Positions 17,601 through 24,304 of a stretch of DNA of 42,235 bases are shown here, piece by piece. The translations under genes were made by a program, and so were the position numbers. Origin of the DNA: Micrococcales bacterium (GTDB lineage Bacteria > Actinomycetota > Actinomycetes > Actinomycetales > CAWJMD01). The number at the start of each line of letters is the position of its first letter. Position 1 is the stretch's first letter. A model generated the notes under the pieces. That model searched no databases and was not told where the DNA came from. It saw nothing but the letters and a program-made list of their open reading frames with translations. Location: contig PDSI01000053.1 in the NCBI GenBank assembly GCA_002748415.1, positions 1 through 42,235 on the forward strand. Direction: 5' to 3'.

Positions 17601-18047
17601 GAAGGATTGTGCCTCCTCGCGGGCGCGCCAGCGCCGGACGCCGCGGGCCGGACGGTCCCGTCCAGGGGTGTCATCGCTAGCTGTGAGGAGAGCCCGCATC
17701 GCCGTGTCGACGACGGCGCGCAGTCCGGCGGCCGGCGGTGCGGTGGCTTGGACGTCGCACACCTCGCTCAGCAGGTCGCGGATCTCGGCGTCCGTGGCTT
17801 CCTGGTGCCGTCGCCGCCAGGCTGCGTTGCGGTGCCGCTCCCAAGGGGGCAATCCGGTGGGGCTGGTCATGCACACACCGATGACGGTGTCCGGTTTGGT
17901 GTCTTGGACGACCAGCGAACGGACCACCTCGGCCAGTCGCAACGGTGAGGCGGCCAGCAGGACGGCGATTACCCGGGGTCGATCGGGCATAGGTGCCTCG
18001 GACGCGGGCACGGCTCGCGTCGGGGTGCGGGAATCGGCAGTGGACAC
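14616..18047 (-). CDS. Large membrane glycosyltransferase (GT2-like domain plus multi-TM C-terminus)
   Basis: A 1143-residue protein. Residues 25-280 form a GT-A/GT2-like catalytic domain with the nucleotide-sugar site DDT at 159-161 (WLWIIDDTSTLAP) and a later ADLDLGRRAWLCG motif. After a first hydrophobic segment near 320-345 and a basic linker, residues about 480-870 carry many hydrophobic membrane spans, followed by an extracytoplasmic domain and a final C-terminal span. Proteins of this design are conserved beside whiB2 and DUF5719 in actinobacteria and are thought to build envelope glycans; acceptor and donor are unknown. GTG 18047 is used with a weak ribosome site. The DUF5719 gene overlaps its 3' end, so the two proteins are probably made together. 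Confidence 0.8.
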   Translation of the reverse strand: MSTADSRTPTRAVPASEAPMPDRPRVIAVLLAASPLRLAEVVRSLVVQDTKPDTVIGVCMTSPTGLPPWERHRNAAWRRRHQEATDAEIRDLLSEVCDVQATAPPAAGLRAVVDTAMRALLTASDDTPGRDRPARGVRRWRAREEAQSFEERDWLWIIDDTSTLAPQALTQLLAAADSSDPQPVIVGCKQRTPEGQLLNVGLGATRWGRPLPLVELDELDQAQHDHREQVLAVSRPGMLVRAHVWQELRGADPALRGVVADLDLGRRAWLCGHTVTVAPAAVATRVAPAPGHDAPPPGAPALPPGTRAQLAYQRLVHSPAWALPWVVLTILGGALGRIVLGIAAADPVGGMRNAAASLATLTRFDQVLRGRARLHGHRTGEGARRHAQLLASVRATGRFHRDRWYRSRQADRTHARLSRISPVVLRDRPCANLAVGTPERPLAGRPQPRLGSVVALRREPSGANNWWLSLVLVCFGLVGVIGGTTYWSGGDLTSSALPVVPDSVRTLFAALRSGWVFVGLGQPGPHDPVLAPLAGLSLLSLGNPALLVNLLFLFAPALAAAAGWWLAAALATRTRWRATSATIWAGSPALLTAVSGGRLGAVLAHICLAATAAAFISALGSARRRSASAWYAVAALFLWVCVSASPLLLIPLLLVLVAVAVWVRRVGPWLVPVPALVGLAPLLWEAVAHPRVLVAAPGSPAPAEPFSAWMGLLGWPAGFGPQPAAGLLVCYAAGAVLPLLALLAAPRGAGLARGSATVRWGLAMVLLGCVTAVVAARTAVGWSGSQQSSASVPGWPGPAVSLTVLGMLVMVLATLPRGSGAGLGKAAGVFATSSTRPVALAVATVLGLGCLGGSVGWAWQQRSTPAAGSLTRSGQDLPQGLVAMSTSTDRSRILVLRPTTGEVRAQTGEVLATDVAPGWTLTRFAGPRLDLTSAAATVRAYDSGRNIDTEGLAQAFVDVLTTARTPQEAFGPYAIGGIAVLPGPGADVLTARLTGTAGLYETGEADGIRAWRVRPVSSAAVDAADRPAALRLYTEGTPGWQALRWDGGLRQAQPQTVVPAGPGGRVLEISERFDSRWRAHAGQVELSPVPRGWAQGFQLPSLSQDTMVQVYYRDMWHQVWLVLLGSTLLLTLVVAVPLRGVRG

Positions 18048-18073
18048 TACACCCGTCGTATCAGATCCCGCGC

Positions 18074-18349
18074 TCAGACGGCACGCTTCTTCAGGCGCCG
18101 GCGTTCCCGCTCACTGAGACCGCCCCAGATCCCGAACCGCTCGTCGTTGGCCAGTGCGTAGTCCAGGCATTGCGCACGCACCTCGCACGAGGCGCAGACC
18201 TTCTTGGCTTCCCGGGTGGACCCGCCCTTCTCCGGGAAGAACGCCTCCGGATCGGTCTGCGCGCACAGGGCCAGCTCCTGCCAGTCGAGTTCGGTCTCGT
18301 CGGCGGGCTCGGTGACGGTGATCAGACTGAGAGCGGCGTAGTCCGCCAT
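18074..18349 (-). CDS. WhiB-family Fe-S transcriptional regulator (WhiB2-like)
   Basis: A 91-residue redox-sensing DNA-binding protein. The four [4Fe-4S] ligands are C29, C52, C55 and C61 (CAxxD; CASC; C), the turn GIWGG lies at 73-77, and the basic tail ERERRRLKKRAV contacts DNA. WhiB2/WhmD orthologues control septation and sit next to fbiA in mycobacteria, which fits here. ATG 18349 follows GAGGAAG by 8 nt; the frame is open upstream but unsupported. It is divergent from fbiA across a 261-nt region that must hold both promoters, and lies 26 nt ahead of the large glycosyltransferase gene, so WhiB could be co-transcribed with it. Confidence 0.93.
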   Translation of the reverse strand: MADYAALSLITVTEPADETELDWQELALCAQTDPEAFFPEKGGSTREAKKVCASCEVRAQCLDYALANDERFGIWGGLSERERRRLKKRAV

Positions 18350-18610
18350 GATGCAACTTCCTCTCGACCCAGCGCCCAACCGTCGGCGATACGGTTGAAC
18401 TACATGCACGGAATTACACGCGTGTCGATGCGTGACGTCAAGCCGGAAAGTGATAATCGACCCTCTTTCGGCGTAACGAGATCACATCCCACGGCGTGTC
18501 GGCGGCGTGTCGGAGCTGCGTCGTGTAAGGGGCGAGACGTGACCGGCTGCCGCCGGTGGCCATGCGTAGGCCAGGATGTCGCGCGGTCGGCGCGTGCGAG
18601 GATGGTCGCC
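18350..18610. promoter_or_regulatory. Divergent whiB2/fbiA promoter region
   Basis: AT-richer than the flanks, especially 18405-18490. It contains the perfect palindromes ACACGCGTGT (18416-18425) and TGACGTCA (18433-18440), 7 bp apart, in the expected operator zone. I could not assign -10/-35 elements confidently. WhiB autoregulation is a reasonable inference, not shown. Confidence 0.45.
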
Positions 18611-19624
18611 ATGAAGATCACCGCGCTGTCCGGGGGCGTGGGCGGAGCGAGGTTCCTCACCGGTGTGCTGGACGCGCTGTCCGGCGACGACGAGCTCACC
18701 GTGATCGCCAATACGGCCGACGACATCGTGCTGCACGGCCTGAGAGTCAGCCCGGACGTCGACACCGTGCTGTACACCCTGGGTGGCGGAATCCACCCGG
18801 AGCAGGGCTGGGGCCGGGCGCGAGAGACGTTCTCGGTGGCGCAAGAACTGGCGGCCTACGGCCGGGGCCCGTCCTGGTTCACCCTGGGCGACCGTGACTT
18901 CGCCACCCACATCGTGCGTACCGCCCTGCTCGGGCAGGGCTACCCGTTGCACGAGGTCGTCGCGGTGCTGGCCTCCCGCTGGCTGGACGATCTGCCGGTC
19001 CGGCTGTTGCCGATGACGAACGCGGACGTGCAGACCCACGTCATCGTCGCCGGTCCGCCGGACGAGCCGGGTGAGACGATGCTGCACTTCCAGGAATGGT
19101 GGGTGGGTGAGCAGGCCGCCCGCCCGGCGCACCGGTTCGAGTTCATCGGGATCGAGCAGGCCACCGCGGCACCCGGAGTGCTGAAGGCCATCGAGTCCGC
19201 CGACGTGCTGCTGTTGCCGCCGAGCAATCCGGTGGTCTCGATCGGGCCCATCCTGCAGGTGTGCGGCATCAGGGCGGCGCTGGTCGCCGCGGCGGCCCCG
19301 GTGGTCGGGGTCTCCCCCATCATCGGCACCGCACCGGTACGCGGCATGGCCGACGCGTGCCTGCGGGCGGTCGGCGTGCCGAGCACACCGGACGGTGTGG
19401 CCGGGCTGTACCGCGACTTCCTGGACGGCTGGCTGGTACACGCGGCGGACGCCGAGGCGGCCGGCCGGTTGGCCGCCGCCGACCCGGCTCCGGCCGTGCA
19501 CCGCGAACCGTTGTACATGAGCGATCCGGCCGCCACCGCCCGGATCGCCACCGCGGCAATGGACCTGGCCAAACAGCTCGCGGGCGGCACCCGGCGCCCG
19601 GCCCGCTCGTTGATCGAAGGTTGA
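18611..19624 (+). CDS. fbiA: 2-phospho-L-lactate/phosphoenolpyruvyl transferase of F420 synthesis (FbiA/CofD)
   Basis: A 337-residue enzyme that joins the activated three-carbon unit to the deazaflavin Fo, giving dehydro-F420-0 (PEP-derived in actinobacteria). Recognised by the N-terminal SGGVGGARFLTGVL, NTADDIVLHGLRVSPDVDTVLYTLGG, the GDRDFATH stretch that binds Fo, the TNADVQTHV segment and PPSNPVVSIGPIL near residue 200. I chose ATG 18611 because GAGG lies 9 nt upstream; ATG 18602 is three codons earlier. fbiB follows after 11 nt, so both are one operon divergent from whiB2, as in mycobacteria. Confidence 0.95.
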   Translation: MKITALSGGVGGARFLTGVLDALSGDDELTVIANTADDIVLHGLRVSPDVDTVLYTLGGGIHPEQGWGRARETFSVAQELAAYGRGPSWFTLGDRDFATHIVRTALLGQGYPLHEVVAVLASRWLDDLPVRLLPMTNADVQTHVIVAGPPDEPGETMLHFQEWWVGEQAARPAHRFEFIGIEQATAAPGVLKAIESADVLLLPPSNPVVSIGPILQVCGIRAALVAAAAPVVGVSPIIGTAPVRGMADACLRAVGVPSTPDGVAGLYRDFLDGWLVHAADAEAAGRLAAADPAPAVHREPLYMSDPAATARIATAAMDLAKQLAGGTRRPARSLIEG

Positions 19625-19635
19625 CGGCAGGGTGG

Positions 19636-20868
19636 ATGACTGACCCGGTGCTGACCGTACAGGCGATCGCGGGGCTGGGCGAGGTCGAAGCGGGCTGCGA
19701 TCTGGCCGCGCTGATCCTGGCCGCGATGCGCGCGGCGTCGATCAGGCCGGCCGACGGCGACATCCTCGTGGTGGCCAGCAAGGTGGTGGCCAAGGCCGAA
19801 GGACGCTTCGTGCCCGCGCACGGCCGTGACCAGGCCGTGGCGGGTCAGACCGTCCGCCAGGTAGCGGCCAGGAAGCTGGCAAGCGGGGGCGTCACCCGGG
19901 TGGTGCAGACCCGCAGCGGCCCGGTGCTGGCGGCCGCCGGCATCGACGCCTCGGACGTCCCGCCGGATCACAGCGGGCAACCGCAGTTGCTGCTGTTGCC
20001 CGCCGACCCCGGTGCCAGCGCATGGCGCCTGCACGCCCGGTTCACCGCCGCCACCCGGTGCCGGCTGGGGGTTCTGCTCACCGACACGGCCGGCCGGCCG
20101 TGGCGGTCCGGGGTGAGCGACTTCGCTTTGGGAGCGGCTGGATTCAGCACGCTGGTGGATCACCGTGGCCGCCCGGACCGGACGGGGCGAGTCATGGATG
20201 TGACCGTACGCGCAGTGGCCGACGAGATCGCCTGCGCGGCCGACCTGGTCAAGACCAAGGCGGCCGGGCTGCCGGTGGCGCTGGTCCGCGGACTGGCGGA
20301 CCTGGTCGTCGAGGACCCGGGTGAGGGCAAGGACCCGGGTAAGGGCAAGGACCCGGGTGGGGACAAGGACCCGGGTGGGGACAAGAGCCCAGGTGAGGGC
20401 AAGAACGCGGATGCGGAGGCGGCGCCGGCCGCCCCCGGGGCCGCCGGGCTGGTCCGCAGCGGTCCGACCGACTGGTTCTCCCACGGTGCCGACGAGGCGG
20501 TGCGGGCGGCGCTCGGCCTGCGGCAGGGGGAACCGGCCCGGTCGCCTTCCGGCGCGGCCGTGCTGCACGACGACGTGCCGCCGCGCCCCATCGACACCAC
20601 CGGGGAACCGTTGACCACGACCGTGCGGCGGGTGTTGCAGGTGGCGGCGGCCGGTCGGTCGATGACCGGCGTACGAGCCGAGTTGACCTGCCCGGACCAG
20701 CAAACCGCGTGCATCGTGTTGCACGGCAGCGCCTTCGACCTCGGTGTCGCGGTCGAGCGGATCCGGGTGGCAGCCTGGCTGGACGGGTTGTCGGTCCGAG
20801 CGGACCCGGTCGGTTCCGTCAGCGTGCGGGTGTGCCTGGACCGCTCCCGGGACGCTGGGACCACCTGA
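19636..20868 (+). CDS. fbiB: F420-0:gamma-glutamyl ligase (CofE-type FbiB) with an atypical C-terminal domain
   Basis: A 410-residue protein. Residues 1-225 are the CofE ligase that adds glutamates to F420-0: DILVVASKVVAKAEGR, DTAGRPWRSGVSD, and VADEIACAADLVKTKAAGLPVALVRGL are clear. Residues 227-256 are a linker of five DPG(x)(x)K repeats. In mycobacterial FbiB the ligase is followed by an FMN-binding nitroreductase domain that reduces dehydro-F420-0. Here the last 130 residues (DWFSHGADEAVRAALGL; TTTVRRVLQVAAAG; RIRVAAWLDGLSVRADPVG) show no recognisable nitroreductase motif and are much shorter. So the reductase must lie elsewhere or this domain is a diverged replacement. ATG 19636 is preceded by GGCAGGG. 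Its 3' end overlaps the convergent glycosylase gene by 50 bp. Confidence 0.85.
   Translation: MTDPVLTVQAIAGLGEVEAGCDLAALILAAMRAASIRPADGDILVVASKVVAKAEGRFVPAHGRDQAVAGQTVRQVAARKLASGGVTRVVQTRSGPVLAAAGIDASDVPPDHSGQPQLLLLPADPGASAWRLHARFTAATRCRLGVLLTDTAGRPWRSGVSDFALGAAGFSTLVDHRGRPDRTGRVMDVTVRAVADEIACAADLVKTKAAGLPVALVRGLADLVVEDPGEGKDPGKGKDPGGDKDPGGDKSPGEGKNADAEAAPAAPGAAGLVRSGPTDWFSHGADEAVRAALGLRQGEPARSPSGAAVLHDDVPPRPIDTTGEPLTTTVRRVLQVAAAGRSMTGVRAELTCPDQQTACIVLHGSAFDLGVAVERIRVAAWLDGLSVRADPVGSVSVRVCLDRSRDAGTT
20314..20403 (+). repeat. Five 18-bp tandem repeats inside fbiB
   Basis: Units start at 20314, 20332, 20350, 20368 and 20386 with consensus GACCCGGGTGRGGRCAAG, each coding for six residues DPGxxK (the last reads SPGEGK). 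Unit length is a multiple of three, so copy-number change would lengthen the interdomain linker without breaking the frame. Confidence 0.92.
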
Positions 20869-21790
20869 CCGGAAGGTGGTCCGGTAGCGTCATCCGCGGG
20901 CCGTGCCGCGGCCGCATCACCCCGTCCAGTTCCAGCAGCCGCTGCACCCGGAACCGGTGGCCCGCATAGGGACGCAGCAGCTGCGCGCACGCATCGTCGT
21001 CCCCGGCCACACCCGTCAGCGCCCAGGTGACGTTCTTGGCCACGTGGTAGTCCGCGAACGAGAACGCGTCCGGATCCCCGTGCGCCCGTTGGCGCACCTC
21101 GGCCGCGGTCCAGACCCCCACACCGGGAAGGGCCCGCAGCGCGGGTTCCACCTGACCGGGTGGTAGCTCGACGGTGCGTTCGAGAGAGTCGGCTACCCGC
21201 GCCGCGGCAAGCACGGTGGCCCGTCGATGTTGCCCTACGCCGGCCTGCAACCAGTGCCAGGACGGTATCCGTCGCCACTGTTGCGGCGCCGGCGGCAACA
21301 CCATTCCGGCCGCCGGCCCACCGGGTCGCGCCGGTGGCCCTGGCGCCGGACTCCCATACCGGCGCACCAGCTGGGCCCACGCCTGCCGAGACTCCTGACC
21401 GGTGACCACTTGCTCCAGCGCTGCTGCCGCCAAGGCATCGAAAACTCTGCGGCTGCGCGGAACCCGCCAGCCTGGACGGGCCCGCCAAGCCCGCACCAGC
21501 ACATTGTGATGCGGCAACGGCCGGAACCTGGAAGGGTCGTCACTCGCCCCTACCAGGTCGGGAACTCCGGCGAGCAACCAGTCCGCGCCCTCGCCCCAAG
21601 CTTGCGCCTGCACGCAACGACCGCCCGGGCGCAACCACAGCCGCAGCAGGCCCGGCCCCTCCGGAGTGCCGGTGGCCCACCACAACGCCGACGGCCCGTC
21701 CCAGCGCCACGACGGGTCGCCGCGGCCCCGCGACAGCGACGACAGTGTGGCCCGCAGGTCCACCGGGTGGTTCATCGTCCATGTGTGCAC
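20819..21790 (-). CDS. HhH-GPD DNA glycosylase (AlkA / 3-methyladenine glycosylase-like)
   Basis: A 323-residue base-excision repair enzyme expected to remove alkylated purines. The helix-hairpin-helix LPGVGVWTAAEV lies at 221-232 and the catalytic aspartate is D247 in FADYHVAKNV. The N-terminal third (HTWTMNHPVDLRATL, LLRLWLRPGG) matches the actinobacterial AlkA-like subgroup. I used GTG 21790, where family similarity begins, although no ribosome site is evident; ATG 21775 is the alternative. Its last 50 bp overlap the 3' end of fbiB on the other strand. A direct repeat lies in the short region shared with the divergent DUF4230 gene and may carry the control sites of both. Confidence 0.85.
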   Translation of the reverse strand: MHTWTMNHPVDLRATLSSLSRGRGDPSWRWDGPSALWWATGTPEGPGLLRLWLRPGGRCVQAQAWGEGADWLLAGVPDLVGASDDPSRFRPLPHHNVLVRAWRARPGWRVPRSRRVFDALAAAALEQVVTGQESRQAWAQLVRRYGSPAPGPPARPGGPAAGMVLPPAPQQWRRIPSWHWLQAGVGQHRRATVLAAARVADSLERTVELPPGQVEPALRALPGVGVWTAAEVRQRAHGDPDAFSFADYHVAKNVTWALTGVAGDDDACAQLLRPYAGHRFRVQRLLELDGVMRPRHGPRMTLPDHLPVRWSQRPGSGPGTPAR

Positions 21791-21851
21791 CAGCGCATTG
21801 TCGCCGATACGGGAACGGGCGCGGCCGCCTCGGCCGCGCGGCAGGACTGTG

Positions 21852-21880
21852 CAGTTGAACCCAGACCGTACAGTTGAACC
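21852..21880. promoter_or_regulatory. Direct repeat in the divergent glycosylase/DUF4230 promoter region
   Basis: CAGTTGAACC occurs at 21852-21861 and again at 21871-21880, start-to-start 19 bp (roughly two helical turns), the second copy abutting the DUF4230 ATG. Possible tandem binding site for a dimeric regulator. No LexA-type GAAC-N4-GTTC box was found. Confidence 0.35.
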
Positions 21881-22789
21881 ATGACAAGCACCTCGGGCAA
21901 TGCGGACGCGAATGAGAGCACCCCGGGCTCGAGCGCCTGGGCTCCTCGCCGAGACGGCAGTACGCAACAGCCCGAGACCAGCGCCGCCACCGACCACACC
22001 GGTGCATCCGGCTCGGCCGAGTCCTCCGACCCGCCCGCGGGAAACGCCACCCAGCCGATTCAGTCTCGGCTGGGCACCGAACAACCGGCCACCGGTACGC
22101 AGCCGCAGCCGGCTGGCACCCGCCAGTCCCGGCTGGCCAAGCGTGCCCTCATCGGTTTGCTGGCCGGCGCCTTGGCCCTGCTGGCGCTGTTGGTGTTGGT
22201 CAACCCGCTGAGTTGGCTGCGCGACCAGATCTTCGGCACCGAGGACCCACCGGTGGCCGGGGACGTCACGTTGCTGGAGATCAAGGACACGGCCGAACTC
22301 AAGGTGGCCACCGGAACGTTCTCGGTACCGGTCTATTTTCGCGCCGGGGAACAGTCCGGGATCCGCCGACGAATTCCCGATTTCATCGACGGGAACTCTG
22401 GGGTGGCCATTTACCAAGGCTCGGTGGATGCCACGATCGACCTGCGCGGGCTCACCGAAGGCGACATCGATGCGGACCGGAACCGCCGCACCTTGGTAAT
22501 CCGAGTGTCCCCTCCGGTGCTGTCCGACCCCAACATCGACGAGGAGAACTCCATGGTGGTCGCGCATAACCGGGGCCTGGGTACCCGGTTGGAGGACTTC
22601 TTGTCCACCAACCCGTTGCAGCGGCGTGAGCCGCTGGACGACGAGGGGGTGGCCGCCCTACGCGAGGCCGCCCGGCAATCCGCGCTGGAAGACAACGCCC
22701 GGCGCAACGGTGAACAATTCCTCACCAAGCTCGGCAACCAACTCGGGTACGACAAGGTCACCGTGGAGTTCACGGAACCGCCGCAGTAG
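21881..22789 (+). CDS. DUF4230 domain protein with one membrane anchor
   Basis: A 302-residue protein: a long Ser/Thr/Pro/Gln-rich cytoplasmic N-terminus (1-80), one membrane span (RALIGLLAGALALLALLVLVNPL, about 86-108), then an extracellular DUF4230 domain (VTLLEIKDTAELKVATGTFSVPVYF; AIYQGSVDATIDLRGLTEGDI). The function of DUF4230 is unknown. The ATG at 21881 directly follows the CAGTTGAACC direct repeat, so translation may start from a short-leader or leaderless mRNA. The 3' end overlaps the convergent lipoprotein gene by 20 bp. Confidence 0.82.
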   Translation: MTSTSGNADANESTPGSSAWAPRRDGSTQQPETSAATDHTGASGSAESSDPPAGNATQPIQSRLGTEQPATGTQPQPAGTRQSRLAKRALIGLLAGALALLALLVLVNPLSWLRDQIFGTEDPPVAGDVTLLEIKDTAELKVATGTFSVPVYFRAGEQSGIRRRIPDFIDGNSGVAIYQGSVDATIDLRGLTEGDIDADRNRRTLVIRVSPPVLSDPNIDEENSMVVAHNRGLGTRLEDFLSTNPLQRREPLDDEGVAALREAARQSALEDNARRNGEQFLTKLGNQLGYDKVTVEFTEPPQ

Positions 22790-23444
22790 CGGTGCTGCGG
22801 CTCATCTGCCGCGGCTGCTGTTGCAGGCACCCCTGCGCGTAGCCGACCGCGGGCAGCAACCCGGCCCGGTACTGGGACACCCTGGAGTCGCTGATATCGA
22901 AAACGATGCGGAAGTCTTGATCGGCAGGGTCTTTGGGCACGAACACCACCGCGGTCCCGTCCATCGTCAAGTCCGCGGCGTCCTGGATCTGCCCAGGGTA
23001 AAGCTGGTACAGAAGCCCGAGATCGACGCTGACGCCGACACCGGACAACGTGGTGGTGGCCGGGGAGCCGACGTCCACCCGCTGGATCTTCCCATCCTCG
23101 ACCAGGAATACGACCTTTTTCAGGCCTGAATCGACGCTCGGTCGAACGAGGTAGCACCGGCCGGAATTGCCTGCGTGCGGCACGGTCTGCAGGGTGTAAC
23201 CGGACGCGGCCTCGGCTTGCGGCACACTCATGCCGAAGTGGATGGGTCCCAGGCCCCGGCTACTGACGGCCGGCGTGCTCGGTGGCAATGCATCGGCCTG
23301 GTGCGTCCCGGCGGATTCGGCTGAGAGAGAATCGGTTGCAGCCGGCGCCGAAGGAGTTTTCGAGGTGGCGGCGGTTTGTGGCCGGGTACTGCACGCTGCG
23401 GATAGAACTACCAGCACGGCCGTACAAGCAGCAGCTAACCTCAT
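22770..23444 (-). CDS. Predicted lipoprotein of unknown function
   Basis: A 224-residue secreted protein. The N-terminus (MRLAAACTAVLVVLSAAC) has a lipobox LSAAC, predicting lipidation at C18, followed by a Ser/Thr/Ala-rich spacer to about residue 62. The mature domain begins GLGPIHFGMSVPQAEAASG, a pattern seen in many actinobacterial exported proteins of unknown role, and includes a conserved-looking CYLVRPS segment and VVFLVEDGKIQRVDV. ATG 23444 lies close to the TIGR03089 promoter on the other strand, so the 64-nt divergent gap is shared. Its stop overlaps the end of the DUF4230 gene. Confidence 0.75.
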   Translation of the reverse strand: MRLAAACTAVLVVLSAACSTRPQTAATSKTPSAPAATDSLSAESAGTHQADALPPSTPAVSSRGLGPIHFGMSVPQAEAASGYTLQTVPHAGNSGRCYLVRPSVDSGLKKVVFLVEDGKIQRVDVGSPATTTLSGVGVSVDLGLLYQLYPGQIQDAADLTMDGTAVVFVPKDPADQDFRIVFDISDSRVSQYRAGLLPAVGYAQGCLQQQPRQMSRSTATAAVP

Positions 23445-23472
23445 CCCGGCAGGCTACGCGCAGCATCGGAAC

Positions 23473-23502
23473 CCGACAAGATTACCGGTTCGCCCCTACA
23501 CT
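23473..23502 (+). promoter_or_regulatory. Predicted promoter giving a leaderless TIGR03089 mRNA
   Basis: CCGACA (23473-23478) and TACACT (23497-23502) are separated by 18 bp. The -10 box ends 6 nt before the ATG at 23509, so transcription should begin at or next to the A of the start codon, and there is no ribosome site. Leaderless mRNAs are common in actinobacteria. Confidence 0.6.
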
Positions 23503-23508
23503 GCGCGC

Positions 23509-24261
23509 ATGGGTGAGCCGTCGTTGGGTGATATCGCAGCCGTCCTGGACCAGGTGGGAAGCTCCGGCGCGGGCCGGCCGCGGTTGACCTGGTATGGCCC
23601 GGACGAAGAGCGAGTGGAGCTTTCCGGCCACGTATTGCGGTTGTGGGCGGCCAAGACAGCCAACCTGCTGGTGGAAGAGTTCGATCTGCACGCCGGGGAC
23701 ACCGTGCGGGTGGACATGCCGGTGCACTGGCGAGCCGTTGCCATCGCCATGGGGGCGTGCTGGGCGGGCGGTGAGGTCCCCGGCGACACAACAACCGCGG
23801 ACGTGTGGGTCTGGTCCCCACGCGGCACGGACCTACCCGATCCGGCCGTCCCGACCGGCGAAGACGTCGATGTCGTGGTGGCGCTGCCCGCGCTGGCCAG
23901 CCAATTCCCCGGCACTCCTGCAGGCACCGTGGACTACGTCCACGAAATCGGTACCTATCCGGACGAGTTCCGGCCCGTCGGCCCGGTGGGTGGAACGGAT
24001 TTGATGCGTCGTGCGGCGCGGCTGAGCCCGGAGTTGAGCGATCATCCCCGGCTGGCGCTGATCCTTGAACCGGACCAAGACCTGAGCCAGGCCCTGGCCG
24101 CCATCGTAGCTGCCTTGGCCGGTGACGGCTCTGTAGTGCTGATCCACTCGTCCCGGGCTGCCGGAGCCGAAGAGCTCTGTGCTCAAGAACAAGTCACCCG
24201 GCGCTGGGCAAGAGCCGCTGCGGCCGAACCGGATACCGGCGGCGACGCACAGGTGAGTTGA
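23509..24261 (+). CDS. TIGR03089 family protein
   Basis: A 250-residue actinobacterial protein of unknown function, similar to mycobacterial Rv3268. It resembles the N-terminal part of an AMP-forming acyl-CoA ligase (RLTWYGPDEERVELSGHVLRLWAAKTANLLVEEFDLHAGDTVRVDMPVHWR condenses to the ligase N-lobe pattern), but lacks the AMP-binding core motifs and is far shorter than an active ligase. It is unlikely to adenylate a substrate itself. ATG 23509 is chosen from the adjoining -10 box. It converges on the two-headed glycosyltransferase gene, with a hairpin terminator between them. Confidence 0.8.
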   Translation: MGEPSLGDIAAVLDQVGSSGAGRPRLTWYGPDEERVELSGHVLRLWAAKTANLLVEEFDLHAGDTVRVDMPVHWRAVAIAMGACWAGGEVPGDTTTADVWVWSPRGTDLPDPAVPTGEDVDVVVALPALASQFPGTPAGTVDYVHEIGTYPDEFRPVGPVGGTDLMRRAARLSPELSDHPRLALILEPDQDLSQALAAIVAALAGDGSVVLIHSSRAAGAEELCAQEQVTRRWARAAAAEPDTGGDAQVS

Positions 24262-24271
24262 AAGGTCGTTC

Positions 24272-24292
24272 GGCAGGGCTTGTGGCCCTGCC
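24272..24292. terminator. Bidirectional hairpin terminator between convergent genes
   Basis: GGCAGGGC (24272-24279), loop TTGTG, GCCCTGCC (24285-24292): a perfect 8-bp GC stem in the 43-nt gap between two convergent stops (24261 and 24305). There is no strong T-tract on either side, which is usual for actinobacterial terminators. Confidence 0.65.
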
Positions 24293-24304
24293 CTGGACGC
24301 GCCG

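Noticed and set aside
14178..17948. A 1256-codon plus-strand open frame
   Set aside because: It is the antisense shadow of the DUF5719 and glycosyltransferase genes; the product is Gln/Gly/Arg-rich with no family resemblance, as is usual for the mirror frame of high-GC coding DNA.
18416..18440. Named regulator site (for example a CRP/GlxR box) at the whiB2/fbiA palindromes
   Set aside because: ACACGCGTGT and TGACGTCA do not match the TGTGA-N6-TCACA pattern, so no regulator was assigned.
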